IMG/VR virus record: IMGVR_UViG_3300046525_000153
Location: 1 to 35,149 of that record
Reading direction: 5' to 3' (one strand)
DNA from: a virus
DNA: 35,149 nt
A model generated the notes under the pieces. It was not told the origin of the DNA. It was given only the letters and a program-made list of their open reading frames with translations, and ran no database searches. Below, piece by piece: positions 12,313 to 20,802 of this stretch (position 1 is its first letter; every line of letters starts with the position of its first letter). A program made the position numbers and the translations under genes.

Positions 12313-12785
12313 GCCGCACGGTCGTCACCCTTACCGTCTTCGCACTGTGGTCCGCTGGGATGTTCTGCGCTGGCTGGGCGTGGCGCGGCGATCGCGCGGA
12401 GGGCAGGGACGCCATCCAGCGCGTTGCCGGCGCCGAAGCAGTCACGGCCCAGGTGAACCAGACCCGCGCCACCGAGCAGAGCAAAGCCCTGCAGCTGGCT
12501 GACATTGGAGCCAAGCATGAAGAAGACCGGACTGCGGCCGAGGCCGTCCCTGCTGCTGTTGTGGCTGGCTTGCGCAGCGGCAATCTCCGCCTGCGCGACG
12601 ACCTCGCCACCTGCCACACCGCTCGCCTGTCCGAAGCCGCCGCCGGCGCCGTCGAACGTGATGCGCGCGCCGAACTACGTCCAGAGGTTGTCGGAGCTGC
12701 TGTTCGAATCGTCACGGACGCCGAAGACCACATCCGGGCCTGCCAGGCAGTGATCGCTGCTGACCGGCAGCCGGTGACGCAATGA
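12309..12785 (+). CDS. Rz: Rz-like inner-membrane spanin
   Basis: The 158-residue protein begins with a short cytosolic end and one membrane helix (VTLTVFALWSAGMFCAGWAW, about residues 5-24), then a long periplasmic helical region ending in VTDAEDHIRACQAVIAADR, the usual Rz plan. Rz is the inner-membrane half of the spanin complex that fuses inner and outer membranes in the last step of lysis. The outer-membrane partner Rz1 is encoded inside it in the +1 frame. It overlaps its neighbours by 4 bases on both sides. Confidence 0.88.
   Translation: MSRTVVTLTVFALWSAGMFCAGWAWRGDRAEGRDAIQRVAGAEAVTAQVNQTRATEQSKALQLADIGAKHEEDRTAAEAVPAAVVAGLRSGNLRLRDDLATCHTARLSEAAAGAVERDARAELRPEVVGAAVRIVTDAEDHIRACQAVIAADRQPVTQ
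12517..12753 (+). CDS. Rz1: Rz1-like outer-membrane spanin lipoprotein, nested in Rz
   Basis: The gene lies wholly inside Rz, in another frame, as in lambda. The 78-residue product has a basic start (MKKTGLRPRP), a hydrophobic signal segment (SLLLLWLACAAA) and a lipobox ISAC with the lipidated cysteine at C26. A proline-rich stretch follows (TTSPPATPLACPKPPPAPS), a hallmark of Rz1. The mature lipoprotein would sit in the outer membrane and bind the C-terminus of Rz. The start at 12517 is preferred to 12505 because it gives a normal signal peptide. Confidence 0.88.
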   Translation: MKKTGLRPRPSLLLLWLACAAAISACATTSPPATPLACPKPPPAPSNVMRAPNYVQRLSELLFESSRTPKTTSGPARQ

Positions 12786-13126
12786 ACCGCCGGATGCTGG
12801 CCCTGGGCCGGCTGAAGGTCGGCGACATGAACAAGACCGAGACCGCCTATGCGGAACGGCTGCGCGCGCAGCAGGCTGCCGGCGAGATTCAGTGGCACCG
12901 GTTCGAGGGACTGAAGCTGCGGCTGGCGGACAACACGTTCTACACGCCGGACTTCGCCGTCCTGGCGGCCGATGGCGTCATGGAGTGCCACGAGGTGAAG
13001 GGCCATTGGCAGGACGACGCAAGGGCCAAGATCAAGATTGCCGCCGCCATGTACCCGTTCCGCTTCATTGCGGTGAAGGTCAAGCCCAAGCGCGACGGCG
13101 GTGGCTGGGAAGCGGAGGAATTCTGA
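12782..13126 (+). CDS. Small phage nuclease-like protein (DUF1064/PD-(D/E)xK type)
   Basis: The 114-residue protein overlaps Rz by 4 bases. It carries the core of a PD-(D/E)xK nuclease: YTPDF with D57, then CHEVKG with E71 and K73, and a helix with NKTETAYAERL in front. DUF1064-type proteins of this size are common in phages near packaging or replication genes and are probably endonucleases. Here it is the last gene before the presumed cos region and the terminase. A role in DNA processing during packaging or recombination is possible; the substrate is unknown. Confidence 0.8.
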   Translation: MNRRMLALGRLKVGDMNKTETAYAERLRAQQAAGEIQWHRFEGLKLRLADNTFYTPDFAVLAADGVMECHEVKGHWQDDARAKIKIAAAMYPFRFIAVKVKPKRDGGGWEAEEF

Positions 13127-13371
13127 TGGAAGGCACCCATGCAAAGGCGCAGACCCAAGCGCGGACTGCAGGAAGAACGCTCGACGTGGAACGTAGCGTG
13201 GAACAAGACGGGGTCCCTGGCGGTTATCCACAGCAACCGGGGGGGATTCGGACCCCGGTAATTGCCAGTTTTTCGGCCTCCAGGGTGCTCCACCACAGGC
13301 CACACTTTTGGCGGTTTTTTACGGGAGAAACCGCATTTTCATGCCTGGACAGGCTGCGCATTGGGTAGGAC
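13127..13371. other. Lysis-terminase gap: probable cos region
   Basis: This 245-base interval sits where lambda has its cos site, between the lysis genes and the terminase small subunit. It contains CCGGGG (13237-13242) and CCCCGG (13253-13258) around a 10-base centre, a symmetric element suitable as a cosN candidate, and a hairpin GCGGTTT/AAACCGC (13311-13317/13328-13334). An 80-codon open frame (13126-13368) overlaps the nuclease stop, but its product resembles no protein and I do not call it. The cohesive-end cut itself cannot be placed from sequence alone. Confidence 0.5.
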
Positions 13372-13875
13372 ATGGCTGACATCCACGAATTCACCAAAGG
13401 CTGGTCCGTGGCCAGGCTGGCGGATGAGTTCGGAATGGACCGCCGAACGGCCAGCAAGCGTCTGAAGGAGGCCGGCGTCCCGCCGCTGACCAAGCGTGCC
13501 GGGTACGACGTCTATCGCCTGGCCGACGCAGCCCCGGCGCTGGTGAATCCGGGTGCCGCAGCCTTCGGCGCTGAGGGCGTGGTCGACCCACGCGACCTGC
13601 CGCCGATGGAGCGGCGCGCCTACTACCAGTCGGAGAACGAGCGCCTGAAGGCCGAGTCGACCGTCGGGCAGCTGGTGCCGGCGGCTGAGGTCGAGGCCGA
13701 CTACGCCGAGCTGGTGAAGAAGGTCGTGCAGTTCTTCGACACGCTGCCTGATGTGCTCGAGCGAAAAGCAGGGCTCACGCCAGAGCAGGTGGTGAAGGTC
13801 CAGGACGAGTGCGATCGCGTCCGGCAATCCATGTACGAGGGCATCACCGATGACGACGTACGCGACAGCGCGTAG
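13372..13875 (+). CDS. Terminase small subunit (Nu1-like)
   Basis: An AGGA site lies 4 bases before the ATG. The 167-residue protein begins with a winged helix-turn-helix (about residues 11-38, WSVARLADEFGMDRRTASKRLKEAGVPP) followed by YDVYRLADA, the pattern of the Nu1/DUF1441 terminase small subunits. The rest is helical and likely carries dimerisation and large-subunit contacts (NERLKAEST ... VVKVQDECDRVRQSM). It would bind the cos region just upstream and load the large subunit. It overlaps the large subunit gene by 26 bases. Confidence 0.88.
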   Translation: MADIHEFTKGWSVARLADEFGMDRRTASKRLKEAGVPPLTKRAGYDVYRLADAAPALVNPGAAAFGAEGVVDPRDLPPMERRAYYQSENERLKAESTVGQLVPAAEVEADYAELVKKVVQFFDTLPDVLERKAGLTPEQVVKVQDECDRVRQSMYEGITDDDVRDSA

Positions 13876-15937
13876 AGTGCGCCTCGGCGTTGCCGAGATG
13901 ATCCGGCCGCCGCGCCGAATCCGGGTAAGCGAAGGTGCGCGTGTGCTGCAGGTGGCCAATGCCGCTGGCGCCGCCGGCGGCTGGGATCCGGACACCACGC
14001 CATACATGGTCGAGCCGCTGGATACGACCGGCAGCCGCCATTACGAGGCAGTGGTGTTCGTAGGGCCGGCGCGGTCGGGCAAGACCATCTCGCTGATCGA
14101 TGCACGGCTCGCGTACCTGATCACCAGCAACCCGGCTGACGCCATGGTTGTGCAGATGTCCAAGGATGCTGCCGAGGACTACAGCAAGACCCGTATCGCC
14201 CGCAGCATCGCCGCCAGTCCGGAACTACGCTCCCGGCTGAGCCCGCGTGCCCACGACGACAACATCCTGCTGAAGTTCTTCCGCTCGGGAATGTCGCTGC
14301 GCATGGGCTGGCCGTCGGTGTCGGTGCTGTCGGGCAAGGACATCCACGACGTCCTGATGACGGACGTGGACAACTACACCGGCGACCTGACCATCGATGA
14401 ATGCTTCGGCCTGGGCCTGAAGCGCACGCAGACCTACATGTCGGCCGGCATGGTGGTGGCCGAGTCGAGCCCGGCAACGGACTACGCCGACGGTGCCTGG
14501 AAGCCGCTGCACCCGCACCAAGGCCCACCGGCAGCCGGTATCGCCGCGCTGTATGCGCGTGGCGACCGGCGCCGCTGGTACTGGCCGTGCCCGGAGTGCG
14601 GGGAGCGGTTTCAAGCAGCGCCGGGCTATGACGGTTTCGCGTTGCCGCCGATGGAGGAATTGCTCGAGCGGGTGGTGCTGGACGACGTGCAGAAGATGGC
14701 GCGGCACTACTCGCTGCTGCACTGCCCGCACTGTGGGGTAGGTCTGCAGCACCGGTGGAAGGATGGGATGAATCGCGCTGGCGTCTGGGCTGCAGAGGGC
14801 CAGGTCGTGCATGCCGATGGAACGGTCACCGGTGAGAGACCGGAGGCGCGCATCGCCAGCTACTGGCTGGGCGGCGTTGCTGCGGCCTACCAGTCGTGGG
14901 AATCGCTGATCGAGCGCTACCTCCAGGCGCTGCTCACCTTCGCCACTACCGGTGAAGAGCGGCCTCTCAAGACCACCCACAACGTGGATGGCGCGATCAA
15001 CTACGTGCCGATGGCAGCGCGCTCGGCCAGCGATCCTGGCGAGATGCAGGAGCGTGCAGAAGTCTGGACAAAGGGCGCTGTGCCTGCGGGCGTCCGATTC
15101 CTCCTTGGTGAGGTCGACGTCCAGGCAAACCGCTTCGTCATCCTGGTGTTGGGGTTCGGAATCAACGAGTTCGGCCAATTGGAACGCTGGGTGGTGGATT
15201 CCTTCACCCTCCGCACGTCGAAGCGCGACGACGGCTCAGGCGGCTTCCTGCCGCTGGACCCGCCGAAGTACCTGGAAGATTGGGAACGGCTGGTGGAGAA
15301 GGTAATCAGCCGCCGCTACCCATTGGACGACGCCACCGGCCGCAGCATGCCCGTGCACGCTGTGGGCATCGACTGGGGTGGCAAGTCGGGCACTTCGGTG
15401 CGCGCGCTGGAGTTCTGGCGTTCGCTCAAGGCCCGGAAGCTGCACGCCAGGGTCAGGCTGATCAAGGGCGATGCGCGCCGCGAGGGCGGACTGTTCCGCG
15501 AGACCTTCCCTGACAGCAGTAAGCGCCGGGATCGCAAATCAGGGTCGAAGGGCGATGTGCCGCAGCTGCTGCTCAACGTGGACAGGCTGAAGGACACGGT
15601 AGACGCCAACGTGAAGCGGGCCGAGCCCGGTCCGGGCTACTACCACTTCCCCGACTGGCTGCCAGAGGCGTTCTACGCCGAGCTGACAGCCGAATCGCGG
15701 ACGGCAAAGGGCTGGGAGAACTTGGCGAAGCGACGCAACGAGGCGTTCGACCTGTGCGGCTATGCAGAGGGCATGGCGCTGTGGCTGAAGGTTCCGGCCA
15801 TCAACTGGACCGCGCCGCCGGCATGGGCTGCGGCGTGGGACGACAACCCTGACGTGAGGGCAGACGACGCCGCGCCGGCGCCAATGCCGCGTGCGCGTAC
15901 CCGCCGCGTCATCCGAAGCAAGTACCTGGGACGCTGA
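13850..15937 (+). CDS. Terminase large subunit, lambda gpA family
   Basis: The 695-residue protein is of the size and design of gpA-type terminases. Walker A is G72-T79 (GPARSGKT), and VLMTDVDNY near residue 170 is the likely Walker B. Two CPxCG knuckles at C247/C250 and C292/C295 can bind zinc, as in this family. The C-terminal half, with GEVDVQANRFVILVLGFG and VGIDWGGKSG, fits the RNase H-like nuclease domain. It cuts concatemers at cos and drives DNA into the prohead by ATP hydrolysis. The gpA type, rather than the headful type, is why a cos site is expected upstream. Confidence 0.96.
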   Translation: MTTYATARRVRLGVAEMIRPPRRIRVSEGARVLQVANAAGAAGGWDPDTTPYMVEPLDTTGSRHYEAVVFVGPARSGKTISLIDARLAYLITSNPADAMVVQMSKDAAEDYSKTRIARSIAASPELRSRLSPRAHDDNILLKFFRSGMSLRMGWPSVSVLSGKDIHDVLMTDVDNYTGDLTIDECFGLGLKRTQTYMSAGMVVAESSPATDYADGAWKPLHPHQGPPAAGIAALYARGDRRRWYWPCPECGERFQAAPGYDGFALPPMEELLERVVLDDVQKMARHYSLLHCPHCGVGLQHRWKDGMNRAGVWAAEGQVVHADGTVTGERPEARIASYWLGGVAAAYQSWESLIERYLQALLTFATTGEERPLKTTHNVDGAINYVPMAARSASDPGEMQERAEVWTKGAVPAGVRFLLGEVDVQANRFVILVLGFGINEFGQLERWVVDSFTLRTSKRDDGSGGFLPLDPPKYLEDWERLVEKVISRRYPLDDATGRSMPVHAVGIDWGGKSGTSVRALEFWRSLKARKLHARVRLIKGDARREGGLFRETFPDSSKRRDRKSGSKGDVPQLLLNVDRLKDTVDANVKRAEPGPGYYHFPDWLPEAFYAELTAESRTAKGWENLAKRRNEAFDLCGYAEGMALWLKVPAINWTAPPAWAAAWDDNPDVRADDAAPAPMPRARTRRVIRSKYLGR

Positions 15938-15938
15938 G

Positions 15939-16154
15939 ATGGCATTCACCAACAAGCAAGTTGAGCAACTGGAGGCCGCGATCGGGGCCGGCGTGCTGAG
16001 CGTCCGATATGCCGACCGTACGGTGACCTACCAGAGCCTGGTGGAGATGCGCCGTCTGCTGAAGCAGATGCGCGACGAACTGGGCCAGGCCGCAGGTGCA
16101 CCGCGGCGTCGACGCATCGTGCGCCTCTACCAATCGGGGACGGGCAATGTCTGA
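15939..16154 (+). CDS. Head-tail connector gpW-like
   Basis: The ATG at 15939 follows the terminase stop directly. The 71-residue protein (QVEQLEAAIGAGVLSVRYADRTVTYQSLVEMRRLLKQM) matches the gpW family in length and motif: a helix, a short hairpin with VRYADRTVTY, then a second helix. In lambda, W joins the filled head to stabilise DNA before tail attachment. It overlaps the portal gene by 8 bases. The earlier start at 15891 is rejected because it lies inside the terminase. Confidence 0.9.
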   Translation: MAFTNKQVEQLEAAIGAGVLSVRYADRTVTYQSLVEMRRLLKQMRDELGQAAGAPRRRRIVRLYQSGTGNV

Positions 16155-17628
16155 TATCGCCGAAAGCAGTTACCGCGCCGCCGGCAACGGCCGCCGCCTG
16201 CGCACCTTCCGGCCGACGTCGCTCGGGCCCAACGCGTCACTGCTGGGTCTGCCGACGCTGCTGGCGCGTGCCCGGCACCTGGCCCGGAATGACCCGTGGA
16301 TGGTCAGCGCGCTCAACAAGAGTGTGTCCAATGGCATCGCCACGGGCATCCAGGCAAAGCCAGTCTGGGGCTCGAAGGATCACAAGAAGAAGCTCACCAA
16401 GCTGTGGACCCGCTGGGGCAAGTACGCTGATGCAGACGGCGTGCTGGGCTGGGAGGGCCTGCAGGCGCTTGCCTGGCGCGAGTGGAAGGAGGCAGGCGAG
16501 GTATTTGCCCGCATCCGGTATCGGCGGCCCGAGGACGGCTTGCCTGTGCCGCTGCAGGTGCAGCTGATCGAATCGGAGCAGTGCCCGCAGCACTACAACG
16601 GCGTGGCCAGCAACGGCAACGTGATCCGGCAGGGTATCGAGGTCGATAGCATCGGCCGCCGCGTGGCCTACTGGATGTACCGGGAGCACCCCGGCGACCT
16701 GCAGCTGACCGTCAACGGCAACGAGCTGGTGCGCGTGCCGGCGGAGCAGGTGCTTCACCTGTTCCGGCCGAACCGTGCGGGTGCGATGCGGGGTGTGCCG
16801 GGCTCGGCTCCCGCCCTGCTGCGGATGTTCAACCTGGACCGCCTCGATGATGCGGTTCTGGAACGGCAGGCGCTGGCCAACCTGTTCGCAGGCTTCATCA
16901 CCACCGATGCCAACGCGGATGGGGAAGATGGAGAAGCCATCGGCGACCTGATCACCGGTGAGGATGCAGACGGTACGGCCCTCGGTGGCCTTGAGCCCGG
17001 GACACTGCAGGAGCTGCCACCGGGCCGCAAGGTCACCTTTGCCGCACCGCCCAGCGCCGGCTCGGACTATGCCGAGTTTCTGCGTGGGCACCTGCTGGCG
17101 ATCTGTGCCAGCCAGGACGTGCCCTACGAGGTGCTCACCGGCGACCTGCGCAACGTCTCCGACCGCGCGCTGCGCCTGATCCTCAACGAATTCCGCCGGG
17201 TGATCGAGCAGGACCAGTGGCTCTTCATGATCCCCATGTTCTGCCAGCGGGTCCGCGACGCCTTCATGGACCAGGCCGTGCTGTCGGGTCTTCTGAAGGT
17301 GCCGCGCTATGCAGCCCTGCGTGACGACGTGACGGAAACCCTGTGGGTGCCTGAGGGCTGGCCCTGGAGCCACCCGGTGCAGGACGTGACCTCCGAAATC
17401 AAGGCGGTGCGGGCGGGCTTAAAGTCGCGCAGCAAGGTGGTGCTGAGCGCCGGCGAGGATCCCGAACAGGTCGACGCCGAGCAGGCGCAGGACAACGCGC
17501 GTGCAGATGCGGCCGGGCTTCGCTACGACAGCGACCCGAGGCGAACGAACGCCTCTGGTGCCCGGCAGGACGACGAACCCGGCGCCCCTGGCGCCAACGA
17601 CGATGAAAGGAATGACGATGACGAGTAA
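16147..17628 (+). CDS. Portal protein, lambda gpB family
   Basis: The 493-residue protein from the ATG at 16147 (MSDIAESSYRAAGNGRRL) has the family pattern: LARARHLARNDPWMVSALNKSVSNGIATGI, KEAGEVFARIRYR, VQLIESEQCP, GIEVDSIGRRVAYWMY and VLHLFRPNRAGAMRGVPGSAP. The C-terminal part (about 350-440) has LTGDLRNVSDRALRLILNEFRRV. The portal ring forms the vertex for DNA entry and head-tail attachment. The tail end is acidic and disordered. It overlaps the protease gene by 11 bases. Confidence 0.96.
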   Translation: MSDIAESSYRAAGNGRRLRTFRPTSLGPNASLLGLPTLLARARHLARNDPWMVSALNKSVSNGIATGIQAKPVWGSKDHKKKLTKLWTRWGKYADADGVLGWEGLQALAWREWKEAGEVFARIRYRRPEDGLPVPLQVQLIESEQCPQHYNGVASNGNVIRQGIEVDSIGRRVAYWMYREHPGDLQLTVNGNELVRVPAEQVLHLFRPNRAGAMRGVPGSAPALLRMFNLDRLDDAVLERQALANLFAGFITTDANADGEDGEAIGDLITGEDADGTALGGLEPGTLQELPPGRKVTFAAPPSAGSDYAEFLRGHLLAICASQDVPYEVLTGDLRNVSDRALRLILNEFRRVIEQDQWLFMIPMFCQRVRDAFMDQAVLSGLLKVPRYAALRDDVTETLWVPEGWPWSHPVQDVTSEIKAVRAGLKSRSKVVLSAGEDPEQVDAEQAQDNARADAAGLRYDSDPRRTNASGARQDDEPGAPGANDDERNDDDE

Positions 17629-18979
17629 GCCTGGCCTGTTGGCCCGAATGCTGGGTCGCGGCAGCCGTGCGCCCGTGGTGGCCTCGCTCGCTGCCGCGGT
17701 CCTCAATCAGCCGTTGCTGGTACAGCCGACCATCGGCGAGGCACTGGTGGGCGGCTATCTCGAAGGGAAGGTCACCAGCGACGACAGCGTGCTGAAGGCC
17801 GACCGCTTCGAGCTGTCGGGCCCTGACAGCCAGGCGTCGGGTGTCGCGCAGAACGTAATCGGCGTGATCAACCTGTCAGGCGCAATGGTGAACCGGCCGA
17901 TGCCCGGTACCAGCGGCCCCGGGCCCGTGAGCTATGCAGCGGTGCGCGACACCTTCGATGAACTGCTCAACGACGAAGCGGTGACGTCCATCATTCTCCG
18001 GCTGGACACGCCCGGCGGTATGGCCTCTGGCTGCTTCGATTTGGTCGACCACATCTTCGAGGCGCGTGGACGAAAGCCGTTGTATGCGCTGGTCGATGAC
18101 CATGCGTACTCCGCCGGCTTCGCCCTCGCTTCGGCGTGCGACGAGATCTGGATCAGCCGTACCGGCGGCGTCGGATCGGTTGGCGTGGTGCGCTTCCACC
18201 AGGACTGGAGTGGCAACAACGCTCAGATCGGACTGAAGGTCACCCCGTTGTTCGCCGGTGCTCGCAAGGTCGACTTCAATCCGAACTTCCCGCTCAGCGA
18301 AGAAGCGCATGCCGAGGCAATGGCGGATCTGGAGGACATGCGCACGATGTTCGTCGACACCGTCGCGCGCAACCTCGGCATGGATGCTGAGGCCGTGCGC
18401 GCAACCGAGGCGGCCTGCTACCGCGGCCAGGCCGCCGTGGCGGTTGGCTTTGCAACCCGGCTCGGCACCTGGCACGACCTGATCGTCCACCTGGGCGCGG
18501 CTGAATCGGCACCTCCGCCCGCGCCGGGCAACCCTGATCCGGACGAAGAGCCGGAGGCGGCGGCAGCGCCACCGGTGCCCGAGGCCGCAGCCGCACCGCC
18601 TGCAGCCGTGGTGGAGAACCCGGCCGCTGCGTTGGCAGCTGCGGTTGCAACCAGTGAGCTGCCGCCGGCGCTCGCGGTGGCCCTGCTGCGCCGCCCCCTG
18701 CATGAGGGCGAACCGGCGGCCAGCGCCATCGAGTACGCGACCGCAGTGCAGGACGCCTGTGCTGCGGCGCTGCGTGGCGATGACACCCTCGCCGCCAGCT
18801 TCATTGAGAAGAGCACCGACCTCGACACGGTGCGTGCACAGCTGCTGTCGATGAAGGCGGAGGAAGGCCGCAGCACCCAGGTCGTCACCGCACACCCGGC
18901 TTCCATGGCCGACCAACGCGCCGCCGACAACAAGGCGAAGCTGAATCCCAATCACATCTACAAGCAACGAGGTAACTGA
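17618..18979 (+). CDS. Prohead protease, S49 family (gpC-like)
   Basis: I choose the ATG at 17618 because AAAGGA sits 6 bases before it; in-frame ATGs at 17603 and 17612 are less well spaced. The 453-residue protein carries an SppA-like S49 domain (about residues 70-290): LRLDTPGGMASGCFDLVDHI, the nucleophile S165 in AYSAGFALAS, GSVGVV, and the likely base K217 in GARKVDFNP. An alanine/proline-rich linker (about 300-345) leads to a helical C-terminus, the place where lambda C encodes the Nu3 scaffold. No internal start for a separate scaffold is convincing. The enzyme matures the prohead. Confidence 0.94.
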   Translation: MTSKPGLLARMLGRGSRAPVVASLAAAVLNQPLLVQPTIGEALVGGYLEGKVTSDDSVLKADRFELSGPDSQASGVAQNVIGVINLSGAMVNRPMPGTSGPGPVSYAAVRDTFDELLNDEAVTSIILRLDTPGGMASGCFDLVDHIFEARGRKPLYALVDDHAYSAGFALASACDEIWISRTGGVGSVGVVRFHQDWSGNNAQIGLKVTPLFAGARKVDFNPNFPLSEEAHAEAMADLEDMRTMFVDTVARNLGMDAEAVRATEAACYRGQAAVAVGFATRLGTWHDLIVHLGAAESAPPPAPGNPDPDEEPEAAAAPPVPEAAAAPPAAVVENPAAALAAAVATSELPPALAVALLRRPLHEGEPAASAIEYATAVQDACAAALRGDDTLAASFIEKSTDLDTVRAQLLSMKAEEGRSTQVVTAHPASMADQRAADNKAKLNPNHIYKQRGN

Positions 18980-18981
18980 CG

Positions 18982-19668
18982 ATGGAAATCTCCCTGGCCG
19001 GCACCCGTACCGGCGAATTCCTGCTGTCCGAAGCGGGCGGCGAGCGCAGCCGCGAACTGATCCGTCTGCCGGCCGGGCAGGGCATGCTGTCCGCCGGCAC
19101 CCTGCTCAAGGCAGACAACACCGTCGCTGCCAACGGCACCGACGCGGTCAAGGTGCTGTATGGCCCGATCGACACCGGCACTGATTCCGCGGCGCTGGCC
19201 GTCAAGGGCGCGGCGATCGCGCGCGATGCCGAAGTGTTCGGCGAAAAGCTGGGCTGGGCCGGCGGCGTCACCGCAGACCAGAAGCTGCTTGCCGCGCTGA
19301 GCCTGGCCGAGTCCGGCATCATCACCCGCTGGACGCAGCAGCCGATCGCGTCGAACGCTGCCCATCACCTGGTGTTCGTGTCGGCACCGCTGACCGGCAC
19401 CGCCGGCGTGGCGCTGGGCCCGATAGTGGCGCACGTCAAGGACGTCTTCGGCGCCCTGGTCACCGGCAGCACCGTCAGCGCCACCCTGGCCAAGGCCACC
19501 GGCACCGGCAACCTGACTGGCGGCGGTGCGAAGGCCGCTGTGGGCGGCGTCATCACCTGGGATGCCGCGACGCTGAGCGCCGCCGGCGACTACACCCTCA
19601 AGGTGACCGCCACCGACCTGGACGAAGCCGTCAGCGACACCATCACGATCGAAGCTGCCGGCGGCTGA
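18982..19668 (+). CDS. Head decoration protein (gpD-like) with C-terminal Ig-like domain
   Basis: The 228-residue protein is twice the size of lambda gpD (110 residues). Residues 1-115 follow the D plan: EFLLSEAGGERSRELIRLPAGQGMLSAGTLLK, VLYGPIDTG, KGAAIARDAEVFGEKL. From about 130 to 228 an Ig-like/BIG-type segment follows (HHLVFVSAPLTGTAGVALGPIVAHVKDVFGALVTGSTVSATL ... AGDYTLKVTATDLDEAVSDT), exposed on the capsid surface. Such domains can bind sugars on cells. It lies 2 bases after the protease gene and is followed by a terminator. Confidence 0.92.
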   Translation: MEISLAGTRTGEFLLSEAGGERSRELIRLPAGQGMLSAGTLLKADNTVAANGTDAVKVLYGPIDTGTDSAALAVKGAAIARDAEVFGEKLGWAGGVTADQKLLAALSLAESGIITRWTQQPIASNAAHHLVFVSAPLTGTAGVALGPIVAHVKDVFGALVTGSTVSATLAKATGTGNLTGGGAKAAVGGVITWDAATLSAAGDYTLKVTATDLDEAVSDTITIEAAGG

Positions 19669-19703
19669 CCGCCGAGCAGCGCCCCTTTCACCCGTTGACC
19701 CTT

Positions 19704-19727
19704 GGCCCCGCTTCGGCGGGGCCTTTT
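19704..19727 (+). terminator. Terminator between decoration and capsid genes
   Basis: GGCCCCGC (19704-19711), loop TTCG, GCGGGGCC (19716-19723) then TTTT. This is a textbook rho-independent terminator inside the late operon, so late transcription must be antiterminated or partial; it may set the ratio of upstream to downstream messages. Confidence 0.85.
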
Positions 19728-19755
19728 CGTATCCCCTTTCGAGAGAGACAACACC

Positions 19756-20757
19756 ATGGATCTGCAGACCCTCTTGGCGCTGGGCGTGCTCAGCTTTGAC
19801 GCGCTGAACGCGCACATCAACAACCTGCCGCGTATCAACACGCGCATTTCTGACATGGGCCTGTTCCAGGAGGATGGCCTGGTAGGAACCACCATCGTCA
19901 AGATCGGCATCAAGGACAACAAGCTGGTCCTGGTGCCCAATGTTGCCCGCGGTGCACCGGGTCAGCCCAAGGGCCTCGACCGCGGCAAGGTCAAGCTGCT
20001 GGAAACCACCCACCTGCCGCAGCGCTCTACGGTCATGGCCGATCAGCTTCTGGGTGTGTGGGATCCGACCGATCCGGAAGGCAGCAATGTCGCCGCGCTG
20101 GTCAACGGACTGCAGGCCATCCACAAGCGTGACCTGGACTACACCATCGAGTATCACCGCATGGGCGCCCTGCGCGGCAAACTGCTGGATGCCGATGGGT
20201 CGGTCATCGTGGACTTCTACGATGAATTCGACGTCCAGCAGGCCACCATCGGCATGGAGCTGAACAAGCCGGACACGAAGGTCCGCTCGAAAGTGGTGTC
20301 CATCAAGCGCGCGATCGAGGGCAAGCTGGAGGGTGTTCCTTACACCGGTATCCACGTGTTCTGCAGCGCCGGATTCTTCGACGCGCTGATCGACCACCCG
20401 GACGTCGAGGAAGCCTACAAGCGCTGGCAGGACGGTGCAGCACTGCGCGGCGACCTGCGTAAGGGCTTCGTCTTCGGCGACATCATCTTCGAAGAGCTGC
20501 AGGGCAGCACCGGTGGAAAGCTGGCGATCGCGGACGGGGAGGCAATTGCGTTCCCTCTCGGCGTCCCGGACATGTTCCTCACCCGCTTTGCACCGGGCGA
20601 CTACCTGGAAACGGTACGCACCAAGGGTCTGCCGTACTACACCAAGATCGCCAAGATGCGCATGGACAAGGGCATCGAGCTTGAAAGCCAGTCCAACCCG
20701 CTGAACATCAACACCCGACCGGATGCGGTGATCCGCCTGAAGGCCGGCGCGAAGTAA
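19756..20757 (+). CDS. Major capsid protein (gpE-like)
   Basis: The ATG at 19756 follows GAGAGAG; the open frame to the left crosses the terminator and is rejected. The 333-residue protein has the length of lambda gpE (341) and typical family sequence: FDALNAHINNLPRINTRI, LPQRSTVMADQLLGVWDP, KRDLDYTIEYHRMGALRGKLLDADG and PDMFLTRFAPGDYLETVRTKGLPYYTKI. It forms the HK97-fold icosahedral shell that carries the decoration protein encoded before it. Confidence 0.96.
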   Translation: MDLQTLLALGVLSFDALNAHINNLPRINTRISDMGLFQEDGLVGTTIVKIGIKDNKLVLVPNVARGAPGQPKGLDRGKVKLLETTHLPQRSTVMADQLLGVWDPTDPEGSNVAALVNGLQAIHKRDLDYTIEYHRMGALRGKLLDADGSVIVDFYDEFDVQQATIGMELNKPDTKVRSKVVSIKRAIEGKLEGVPYTGIHVFCSAGFFDALIDHPDVEEAYKRWQDGAALRGDLRKGFVFGDIIFEELQGSTGGKLAIADGEAIAFPLGVPDMFLTRFAPGDYLETVRTKGLPYYTKIAKMRMDKGIELESQSNPLNINTRPDAVIRLKAGAK

Positions 20758-20770
20758 TCCAGCAGTGCCT

Positions 20771-20788
20771 GGCCCGCTTCGGCGGGCC
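20771..20788. repeat. GC hairpin after the capsid gene
   Basis: GGCCCGC, loop TTCG, GCGGGCC lies 14 bases after the capsid stop, without a T-run. It probably stabilises the abundant capsid mRNA or gives weak termination. Confidence 0.45.
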
Positions 20789-20802
20789 GGGCTGGAGGTT
20801 AT

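Noticed and set aside
13230-13262. tRNA T-arm-like sequence on the minus strand (GGGGTCCGAATCCCC)
   Set aside because: No matching acceptor or anticodon stems on either strand; better explained by a symmetric packaging-site element.
13126-13368. 80-codon open frame overlapping the nuclease stop
   Set aside because: The product has no domain-like character and the DNA contains the hairpins and symmetric element expected of a cos region; low support as a protein.
14225-15178. Long minus-strand open frame opposite the terminase, and similar ones opposite portal, protease and fibre
   Set aside because: These are mirror frames common in high-GC genes; products are rich in Arg, His and Val without domain patterns.
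17618-18979. Internal Nu3-like scaffold start within the protease gene
   Set aside because: Lambda has one here, but no in-frame start with a convincing ribosome-binding site was seen in the C-terminal third.
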